In this document: positions 1 through 8,100 of the stretch, piece by piece
How the letters are laid out: every line of letters begins with the position of its first letter
How positions within the stretch are numbered: position 1 is the stretch's first letter
Source: Cohnella sp. GbtcB17
GTDB lineage: Bacteria > Bacillota > Bacilli > Paenibacillales > Paenibacillaceae
NCBI RefSeq assembly: GCF_019091135.1
Contig: NZ_JAGXJW010000009.1
Location: 96,414 to 160,413 of the forward strand
DNA: 64,000 nt
Direction of reading: 5' to 3'
Position numbers and translations under genes: made by a program
Notes under the pieces: model-generated
What the model was told of the DNA's origin: nothing
Database searches by the model: none
The model's input: the letters and a program-made list of their open reading frames with translations, nothing else

Positions 1-1297
1 AAAAGAAAAAGGCATGAAAGTTGAACATGTTGATGCCCATCGCGGCGAACCGGTCCAGCATCCACTTGGCGTCCTGCAGCGTCATCGACCACCCGACGCT
101 ATGGAAGCATTCGATCAGCGCCCTTTGCTTGCCCGTTTGCCGCGCGATAGAGGAGATCATCTTGGGGTTGTAGCGAAAGCTGAAGGCGTTTTTGGAAAGG
201 ATCCAAGCGAGCGGCCTGCCCAGCTTCTCATGCCCGCTGTCTCCGCCGGGGATCGTGCTGAGGCGCTGCGTGGTCGCGCGGATGCTATTGACTTCCGTCA
301 CGTAGCTCAGCTGGTTGCGCTGCGCCCATCGCTGCAGCTGTGCGTGGTACGCTTCCCGGAGTAAAAGGTGCAGCGACTGGAAATAGTCGTATCGAATCCG
401 CGGGGTATTTTCCGAAGTTTCATGAAGAAGCGCTAAAAGGTTGTCGCGTTGCAGTAAATCGTAGCCTTGCGATTCCGCAAAAAAAGGCGGTAATGCGGCG
501 GACCAGGGAAAGTTGCCCAGCAAGCCTACCTCGTCCGAAAAAACGCCCTTCACCACATCGCCGAAATAGGAGCCTATCTCTTGCTTGTAGCGTTCGTGGG
601 TCAATTGAATAAACGTCCGGACCGCTTCGGTATGACACGGGTCCATATAGTGCCCGAAGTATTTAAAGTCCTGCACTTCGGTCTGCATCGCGATCGTCAA
701 TTCCCACTTGCCTGAAGGGGGCGTCCAGCGCAAATACTTCCGGGGATGCGCCGTGAAATACCGACTGGCATTGTAGGCGGTTAACCCGCTTTGTTGAAAG
801 ATATGCTCGTTCTGCAAGCTCCCGATATGCCGGGAAATGTCGATGGACCGATTCCATAGCAAAGTGTGCCCTGCATCATCGTAGGGCACTGCGAGGGCCA
901 TTAACACCTTGGCCCAGGGGAGCTCCAGATGGATGGGCCGATCTCCGTCCCGCGTTTCCCGGAAGCTCCATAACGTATGATGCTTGGCGTCCGGGTGCTC
1001 CAGGGTCACCTCGCCGCCGGCCATTCCGCTGGGATACGGATATTCGTCATAGATCCATACTTCCAGGCCGAAGGTTTTGGCCGTTTCTACGGCGAAGCGA
1101 ACGCGATCGAACCAGACTTGCGACAAGTACGGCACCGTCAGTCCTTGACGGGCGCAAATGAAGAAGCCGCCGACGCCTTTATCCGCCATCTCTCCAATTT
1201 GCAGCTTGATCGCGGCTTCGCTCATATCCCCGTTCCAAAACCAGAAGGGTACGATCCGATAGCTCGCCGGAGGATCTTGAAAACATTTCTCTAGCAT
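1..1297 (-). CDS. GH106-like glycoside hydrolase (3' part off the left edge)
   Basis: The reading frame is open from an ATG at 1297 to the window edge, giving about 432 N-terminal residues. A GGAG ribosome site lies 8 nt before the ATG. The N-terminus reads as an aromatic-rich strand (PFWFWNGDMSE), then GVGGFFICARQGL and EVWIYDEYPYPSG. This is the pattern of the large GH106/alpha-L-rhamnosidase-like hydrolases (Pfam Glyco_hydro_106), where the barrel starts right at the N-terminus. There is no signal peptide, so it probably acts in the cytoplasm on imported oligosaccharides. The active-site half and C-terminal beta domains are outside the window, so substrate cannot be read. It is divergent from the secreted CBM enzyme. 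Family assignment is from motif recognition only. Confidence 0.72.
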   Translation of the reverse strand, partial: MLEKCFQDPPASYRIVPFWFWNGDMSEAAIKLQIGEMADKGVGGFFICARQGLTVPYLSQVWFDRVRFAVETAKTFGLEVWIYDEYPYPSGMAGGEVTLEHPDAKHHTLWSFRETRDGDRPIHLELPWAKVLMALAVPYDDAGHTLLWNRSIDISRHIGSLQNEHIFQQSGLTAYNASRYFTAHPRKYLRWTPPSGKWELTIAMQTEVQDFKYFGHYMDPCHTEAVRTFIQLTHERYKQEIGSYFGDVVKGVFSDEVGLLGNFPWSAALPPFFAESQGYDLLQRDNLLALLHETSENTPRIRYDYFQSLHLLLREAYHAQLQRWAQRNQLSYVTEVNSIRATTQRLSTIPGGDSGHEKLGRPLAWILSKNAFSFRYNPKMISSIARQTGKQRALIECFHSVGWSMTLQDAKWMLDRFAAMGINMFNFHAFFF

Positions 1298-1366
1298 CTT
1301 GAACACTCCATTTCATTGGCAATTCCGTCTCATAAAAGGAGCTCGTGCGTTTGTTTTCAATCATAA

Positions 1367-1396
1367 ATCTTATAGGGTGAGATGGAGGGGTGTCAA
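1367..1396 (-). promoter_or_regulatory. SigA-type promoter of the GH106-like gene
   Basis: Reading the minus strand, TTGACA (1396-1391) and TAAGAT (1372-1367) are separated by 18 nt. The start codon lies about 70 nt downstream. The remaining intergenic DNA up to 1697 is AT-rich and serves both divergent genes. Confidence 0.6.
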
Positions 1397-1654
1397 TCAT
1401 TTTAGATAAGTTTTACATTCGTGAAAAATAAGAGTTCAGATTATAATCTATTTTTTAATGATGATAGTTCGATTTTCGATTATATATTTATATATAAGAA
1501 TAAATTCATTGACGTGAAAAATATAATCGTGATATGTTGATTTTAGAAATCGATTACTGTCATTTATTTCGAGTTGGGGTCGGGCGGGAGGGATATGATG
1601 GATAAAAAAATAGAATAGCATATGGCTTCAATGCCGCTTTCGGGAACTTCTTTA

Positions 1655-1668
1655 TGTTAGCGCTTCCA
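1655..1668 (+). promoter_or_regulatory. cre-like site (CcpA) before the CBM enzyme gene
   Basis: TGTTAGCGCTTCCA matches the cre consensus TGWAARCGYTWNCW at 13 of 14 positions. It lies 29 bp before the start codon, inside the likely leader, a position suited to roadblock-type catabolite repression. A possible promoter (TTGACG at 1509, TATGTT at 1533, 18 nt apart) lies upstream. Confidence 0.55.
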
Positions 1669-1697
1669 ATTTTTCGGATCATAAGGAGGAATCAGCT

Positions 1698-4487
1698 ATG
1701 ATAAAAAGTTTAAGAAAGTTGATTTTGTGCAGTTTGATCGCATCCCTGGCTTTAATGTCGTTGTACATGGTCCCTGCCCTGCAGCAGTCCGCGTCGGCTC
1801 AATCGTACAATAACTTGATCGTGAACAGCGGATTTGAAACCAATCTGTCGGGATGGGGAGGGAGCAGTACGACAAAAAGTGTCGATTCCACGACCTCCCA
1901 CAGCGGATCGAAAAGCCTCAAGCACGTATCCGATGCCACGAACAAGTGGAATGCCGTCGCCACGAGCAGTACTTGGAATGCCGTCGACGGCCAAAGCTTT
2001 CGTCTTGACGCCTATGCCAAGACGAGCCTGACGCAAGGCAGATACCAAATCGGCGTAAGGTGGATCAGTACGGCCGGGAGCACCATCGGCTACCAATTTT
2101 ATTCGATTAAAAATTCAAGCAACTGGACAAGATCGGGCGGTACGTTCGTAGCTCCTGCCAATACGGCAAAGGTACAAGTCTACGTAGTCATGCCTCAATA
2201 TTCCATAGGCACCGTCTGGTTGGACGATATCACGCTCACTTCGGACAATCTGGCGCTGGACGCCGGCTTTGAACTGAACAACGGAAGCTGGAGAGGCAGC
2301 GGCCCCGAATTCAGCTACGATTCGACGACCTTCCGAACGGGCGCCAAGTCGGGCAAGATCACCGGTTCTGCAAGTGCCTGGAACGTCATCGCTACAGATC
2401 CGGCCGTACACATTGCCAGCAACGAAAGCCAGGATTACGTTTTGAAGCTTTTCTCCAAAGATACGCTGACGTCAGGTACCTTCCGTATCGGATTGAGGTA
2501 TATCGATGACGCGGGCAATTCAGTGGGCGCCTACAGCTTTACGACGGCGGCCAACGGTGCGAATTGGCACCAGACCGTCACGCCTGCGATGAAGACGCCT
2601 GCCGGAACGAAATACGTCCAAATCTACTTGTGGCTGTCGCAAAACGCGGTCGGGTCCGTGTGGGTGGACGATGTTGTCCTTGAATCGCAAAATCTCGAGC
2701 TGAATCCGGGTTTTGAAAGCGGCATGACCGATTGGAGCACAACGACCGGCGTCTTAGATACGAGCAATGCGTATCAGGGAACGAATTCCTTCAAGCTAAC
2801 CGGCAGCGGCTCGGCAGGGGCGAATACGCTTGGCGGACATTTGGTGTCGGTCAGTCCGGGAGAGAGCTACAAGGTTCAATCCTACGTGAAGAGCAGTCTC
2901 ACTTCAGGCGGATTAAAAATGGGGCTGCGCTTTATTCAAAAAAACGGGACCATCGTCTTGTCGGATGCGCTCATCGACGCTCCGCTCACGAGCGCTTGGA
3001 GCAAAGCGGGCGATGTGTTCACTGCCCCCGCAGATGCGGCGTTTATGCAGGTTTATTATGCGCTGAGCCCGGATGCGGCGGGATCCGTATGGATCGACAA
3101 TGTCGTACTAAGCAGCGCGCCCACCCCGTTTATGTTCAGCATGACGGAAAAGCATGTGTGGAGCACGGAGTCCACCGTCACGACCAATTTCGCATTAAGC
3201 TTGACCGACGAGAATCTATCGGATTATAAAGTGAAGCTCGAAAGGTACGATTTTGGCGGGACGACCCCTGTCTTCACCAAAGAGTATACGACGCTCTCTC
3301 CGAACTTTTCGGACACGTTTAACGTATCGACGCTTCCGATGGGGTATTCGATTTACAAAGCGCATTTGGTAAGGAAGAGCGACGGATTCGTCAAGGATAC
3401 AGAGGTTCAGGAAGTGTTGAAGGCGGACAAGCTGACGTACCCGGCAATGCCCGACACCGTCAGCGTCACGACCAATGTCTACAAGGCAGTGCTGCTGAAC
3501 GGAGACATATTTATGCCGCGTATTATGTATTCGGTCGTGACCTCCAATACGACGGAGTATGCGGATCTTAAAGCGCAAGGATTTAATACGGTGCTCATTG
3601 GAGAAAGAGGCGGCATCAATTTCGCTACGGCTTTCTCCGACATTAAATCTTTCGGTTTAAAAGCCGCAGCCGCTCTATATCTCAATAATAACGTGGTCGA
3701 CCTTACTTATATCGCGAGCAGGGTAAATACGTACAAAGACGATCCGGCGCTGCTCTATTGGGTGCTGAACGACGAGCCAGACGGTCACGGAATATCCGCG
3801 GCGGCCATGCAGCAAGCGTACGATACGATTAAAAGCATAGACCCCAATCACCCCGTATACGTCAACATGTCCACCAAAAACGTCGTCCAGGCGGGGACCT
3901 ATACAAACGCAACGGACATTCTGTCCGCCGACTCTTATCCGGTTCCCGACTTCGATATTACGGATGTACGCGATATGACCGATGCCGTAGCGGCGACAGG
4001 CAAGCCGGTGAATATGGTAATGCAATCGTACGGCTTGACCAATCGGGCGCCGCTTCCGGAGGAGACGCGGGCCATGACTTATCTGGCGATTAATCATGGC
4101 GCCAAATCGACGGGATTTTATGCCTATGACGTATCGCCGCAGTGGTTTATGAAAACCGATAGTCCTCCGCTGTGGGCGATGTACAAAATTATGAATCAGG
4201 AACTGGAAGTGCTGAAGGATGTGATCGCGGCACCGGACGTCACGCAAGATATTGCTGCTTCCGCTTCGGAGCTCGATATCAAGGTGCGGGAATACAATGG
4301 CATCCGTTACCTGTTTGCGGTCAATACGACGGGCCACCCGGTTACACCCGCGTTTTCGGGTACGGGTCTGACGGGCATCACGTCCGCTTCGCCGGTTTAT
4401 GAAAGCAGGAGCTTGGCGGTAAGCGGCGGCTCCTACACGGACACCTTCTCGCCTTACATGGTTCACATCTATCAATTGCAAAGCTAG
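1698..4487 (+). CDS. Secreted clan GH-A-like glycosidase with three CBM4/9-type modules
   Basis: 929 residues with a Sec signal peptide (about 1-35) and AAGGAGG before the ATG. Three carbohydrate-binding-like jelly-roll modules follow (about 38-183, 185-331, 332-473). Each opens with an N-P/A-G-FE motif and ends in VWxDDVxL, typical of CBM4/9. An Ig-like segment (about 478-575) leads to a (beta/alpha)8 domain (about 593-835) with the sequence NDEP at 691-694. E693 fits the acid/base of clan GH-A. At the expected nucleophile strand (MVMQSYG) there is Gln776, not Glu. The C-terminus (843-929) is a beta domain. There is no SLH or dockerin, so it is probably released or held only by its CBMs. A strong terminator follows. 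GH family and substrate are not identified. Confidence 0.75.
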   Translation: MIKSLRKLILCSLIASLALMSLYMVPALQQSASAQSYNNLIVNSGFETNLSGWGGSSTTKSVDSTTSHSGSKSLKHVSDATNKWNAVATSSTWNAVDGQSFRLDAYAKTSLTQGRYQIGVRWISTAGSTIGYQFYSIKNSSNWTRSGGTFVAPANTAKVQVYVVMPQYSIGTVWLDDITLTSDNLALDAGFELNNGSWRGSGPEFSYDSTTFRTGAKSGKITGSASAWNVIATDPAVHIASNESQDYVLKLFSKDTLTSGTFRIGLRYIDDAGNSVGAYSFTTAANGANWHQTVTPAMKTPAGTKYVQIYLWLSQNAVGSVWVDDVVLESQNLELNPGFESGMTDWSTTTGVLDTSNAYQGTNSFKLTGSGSAGANTLGGHLVSVSPGESYKVQSYVKSSLTSGGLKMGLRFIQKNGTIVLSDALIDAPLTSAWSKAGDVFTAPADAAFMQVYYALSPDAAGSVWIDNVVLSSAPTPFMFSMTEKHVWSTESTVTTNFALSLTDENLSDYKVKLERYDFGGTTPVFTKEYTTLSPNFSDTFNVSTLPMGYSIYKAHLVRKSDGFVKDTEVQEVLKADKLTYPAMPDTVSVTTNVYKAVLLNGDIFMPRIMYSVVTSNTTEYADLKAQGFNTVLIGERGGINFATAFSDIKSFGLKAAAALYLNNNVVDLTYIASRVNTYKDDPALLYWVLNDEPDGHGISAAAMQQAYDTIKSIDPNHPVYVNMSTKNVVQAGTYTNATDILSADSYPVPDFDITDVRDMTDAVAATGKPVNMVMQSYGLTNRAPLPEETRAMTYLAINHGAKSTGFYAYDVSPQWFMKTDSPPLWAMYKIMNQELEVLKDVIAAPDVTQDIAASASELDIKVREYNGIRYLFAVNTTGHPVTPAFSGTGLTGITSASPVYESRSLAVSGGSYTDTFSPYMVHIYQLQS

Positions 4488-4498
4488 TTGGAGCGACA

Positions 4499-4545
4499 AG
4501 ACTGGAGAATGCACGGGATTTCCCGGGCGTTCTCCAGTCTTTTTT
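4499..4545 (+). terminator. Intrinsic terminator after the CBM enzyme gene
   Basis: An 11-bp perfect stem (AGACTGGAGAA with TTCTCCAGTCT) is followed by a T run. Confidence 0.9.
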
Positions 4546-4614
4546 AGTTCTCGGAGAAATCGCGGCAAACGCAAGCTGCGGGCAACCGTTACATGCGAGC
4601 CGGATTTGGGGTGT

Positions 4615-4793
4615 CGGACTCAGGAGTCGCTATTTCTTTAAAATCGGTCCGAAGGGCGATCGTATCGGACTGGAGGGACGTTATGAATCCGGATCGAGGC
4701 CCAAAAAGGCCTATAATCCCGCAATAACGGCTACTGGGTCCGCAAGCGGACCGTGACCAGCGAAAGGAGCAAGAATAAGGGCTCCCCGGTCCG
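4615..4793. repeat. Dispersed intergenic repeat, copy 1 (51-bp periodic, inverted arms)
   Basis: About 180 bp of non-coding DNA related to 37022-37203. The forward arm (4615-4634, starting CGGACTCAGGAG) is partly repeated 51 bp later at 4666. Reverse-complement arms lie at 4723-4742 (16 of 20 matches to the first arm) and 4774-4793, again 51 bp apart. The two copies in the window keep nearly the same internal spacings (0, 51/50, 108/107, 159/158). Any short open frame here is a by-product of the repeat. Confidence 0.75.
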
Positions 4794-4874
4794 CGGAAAA
4801 TTAATGCAAACAAACGCACAAGGATATGCATGGAGGCCTAAACAGGGCTCAACTATAATAAAAACGCGGCAAGC

Positions 4875-4888
4875 TGAATGCGCTTACA
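4875..4888 (+). promoter_or_regulatory. cre-like site, distal, before the beta-helix gene
   Basis: TGAATGCGCTTACA matches the cre consensus at 13 of 14 positions. It lies about 260 bp before the start of the beta-helix/cohesin gene. The 4800-5150 region holds no gene that I can support. Confidence 0.4.
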
Positions 4889-5038
4889 ACAAATCGCTCC
4901 GGCGGCAGCATATCACCGATGATTTTACTTGTCCCCTAACAATATTCCCTTCAATAAACAGGGGCACCGATCTAGTATAGGGATTGTGAATCCGCAGCCC
5001 CCTGGATCTTCAAATCCGGCTCGTTCGCAGTAAGGAAT

Positions 5039-5052
5039 TGAAAGCGCTTTAT
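5039..5052 (+). promoter_or_regulatory. cre-like site, proximal, before the beta-helix gene
   Basis: TGAAAGCGCTTTAT matches the cre consensus at 13 of 14 positions, with an 8-bp palindromic core, 99 bp before the GTG start. With the site at 4875 this makes a two-site arrangement. Confidence 0.5.
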
Positions 5053-5150
5053 ACAATTGGTGAATGCGGCAAAACGCACCCACAGGCATCGGCACTAATA
5101 CCGCTTATGGCGGTAATGTGTATATATTTTTTCAAGGAGGTTTCAGGAAA

Positions 5151-8100
5151 GTGAGAAAAAGAGCGTTAGTCTGGATGATGACTCTGGTTATGGCATTTTC
5201 TATGCTGCCATTTGCAGGGGCGGCAGCCGCTGCCGACGGCGGCACGCCGAGCGCAACGATCTATGTCGCTCCCACCGGCAACGACGATACGGGCAACGGC
5301 TCGCAAGCGAAGCCGTACAAAACGATTGGCAAGGCCAAAGCAGTCGTCAGGACGATGCCCAAGACCGGCGGCGATATCGTCGTTCAAATCGCGGACGGAT
5401 TTTATTCGCTGGACGAAACCCTCGTTTTCACGAAGGAGGATTCCGGAAGCGCAACCAGCACGATTCGCTACGAGGCGGCGCCTGGCGCGCAGCCGGTCGT
5501 CAGCGCCGGTCAAATGCTGGAAAAAGGCGTCTGGACGGAAGCTGTCGGCCTGACGCAGACAAACGGGCTAAAAGCGTATAAAACGACCTTGAACCGGAGC
5601 GACAAGCTTCGCGCGATCTATGTCAACGACAAGCGGGCCAACATGACGACGAGTGCGCAAATCGCATCGGGCAACAGAACCGTCACGGGTACGCCTACCG
5701 TCAGCTTCACTTCGGCCGACAACCCTTGGGCGTGGCAGAACGGCAGCAACATCCGGGGCGGCATCGTCTTCGATGCCAGCGTAGGTCTGACGACCGACAC
5801 GAAAAACCCGCAGAACATCGAAGCCGAAAGCATGGGGGGCTCCACTGCCAGATGGGCGAGGCCTTTTGTCACCTTCGCGTCGATCGAACAGGCGCCGGCA
5901 GCCAGCGGCAAGCCAGGCGGCGTCATGCTCCGGTTCCAGATGCCGTATGGCGCGATCTCCCAGTCTTTGGGCAACAATACGCAATACAATCCGGGCAACA
6001 ATCAAGTCATCCGCAACGCCTTCGAGTTCCTCAACAAGCGCGGCGACTTCTACTTCGACCAGGCGGAGAGCACGCTCTACTACATCCCGCTCGAAGGCGA
6101 GGATATCAATACCGCCGAGGTGGTCATTCCAAGGCTGGAGACGGTCGTCGACATCCGGGGCATCCCTGTGGGAGACCGGCTGAACCCGATTGCGGGCTCG
6201 GACGACGGACGCGTCAAAAACATCACCTTTAACGGGCTGAAGTTTGCCCATACCGATTACAAGCTGTTCGAACTGACGGGCACCTATACATATAGCGACG
6301 GAACCGGTCCGGTGACGACCAGTTCGCGCGGCTATGCGTCCGTTCAAGGCTCTATCGTAAATAAAGTTTACTTCCCGAGCAGCATCAACTGGCATGAGAC
6401 GTTTTACCGCGGGTATGACATACCGCCTGCGGCGGTCATGATCAACGCGGCGCGGAACATCAAGGTGCTGAACGGCGAGATCGGGCTTGCCGGATTTAAC
6501 GGCATTCATATTGAAAACGATGTCAAGGATATCGAGGTGACGGGCAACTATATTGTCGATACGCTCGCCTCCGGCATTGTCGTCGGACATCCGCAGCATA
6601 TCTACGAAAACGATCAGGCGATCAAGCATGAATCGAGCGTCTCGATCTCCGGTACGCCGATCAGAAGCTGGGCCGGCGTCGACAAGGAGAAATTCGCGGC
6701 GGGTACGGAAGCCGTGCCGGAAAACATTTATATTACGAACAACTTCTTGTACAGAACCTGCTACGGGTTCCCAGGCGCCAACGCGCTGGCCTCGTTCTAT
6801 ACGACCAACATGCAGGTGCTGCACAACTATATTTACGACACGACTTACGGCGCCATGAGCATCGGCTGGGGCTGGGACGAGTACGACGGCTTCGGCTTCA
6901 CTGCCCAAGGCACCAACAAGACCGGCGGTCCCTACCATGGCACGCATGAAACGAGCATCGCCAGGTCTCCGGACATTACGACAACGTCGAGAAACAACAA
7001 AATCAATTACAATCGGATCGAGGAAATTTGTACGGTCGTTAACGACTCGGGCGCCATTTACTCGCTGGGTCGGCAGGGCGATCCGGGCAACTTGCCGGGC
7101 GGCGGCACGTGGGACACCGTCAACAACCTGACCAACGACCCCGTCACCGACAAGAACAGCAACTGGAATCCCGACAACTGGACGAATTTTACCGAGATGA
7201 ACTACAACTTCCTGAACCCGAATCCGACCGACAAACCGACGACCTCCAACAACTGGACGAACGGGTTCCATCCGGACGAAGGCAGCACATTTATCAAGAT
7301 GATCGGCAACGTCATACAATCCAAGCTCTCCCATGCTCCCGGACAGAGCCGTCTGTTCGAGTTCAACAACTGGAAGCGCAAGAGCGACATGATTGCCGTC
7401 GACGGTTATGTGGACGGCAACAACAATCAGAATGGCGCTCCACGCATCGTGAACAACAACTTCAAGAGCGAAGCCCGCATCTGGCCGGTCAAGGGCAACG
7501 AGATCGTATTGAATTCGGGTCTGACGAACGAATATACGCACATGATCCCGAGAAGCCTCATTGCCGATACCGAGTTCGAGCTGGCTTCCAACGTCATCCT
7601 GGGCAAGGGCGAGAAGCTGAACCGCAGAGGTCTGCTCAAAGCGCAGGACACGGTCTGGCTGGCGCCCGCGAACACGACGACGTTTAGCGAAGGCAACACG
7701 ATGACAAAGGCGGCCGGCGACGCCAATTCCATCAAAGCGCCGAATGCCGCAGGGGAATACAAGCTGTATATTCAGTACGGAGACGGCAAAGCAACGGCTA
7801 CCTCCAAATATACAGTATACGTCGACCAGAGCGCTGCGGCGGTCAATGTCAACGACGGAGATCAATACGAAGTATCGGCGGTGCGTCCGCTTGAACTGAC
7901 ACTGGGCGCAGGCTACACCTTCAAGCTCAATGGCAATGCGGTGACGAGCGGGTACAAGATCGCTACCGAAGGAACCTGGAACTTGATCGGCAGCACGACG
8001 ACTGAGCCGAACGCGATCAACGTCACCTTCACCACCACGATATCGGTGGCCAACAAGCTGCTTCCGGCCGACGTGTCGGTGGCACCCGGCGGCCAAGTCA

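Noticed and set aside
4615..4793. MITE or insertion sequence remnant
   Set aside because: Inverted arms are internal and repeated, not terminal; no target duplication or transposase trace was seen.
5568..8096. An 842-codon minus-strand open frame opposite the beta-helix gene
   Set aside because: Low-complexity Arg/Val-rich translation typical of antisense frames in GC-rich DNA; the plus strand has clear domains.
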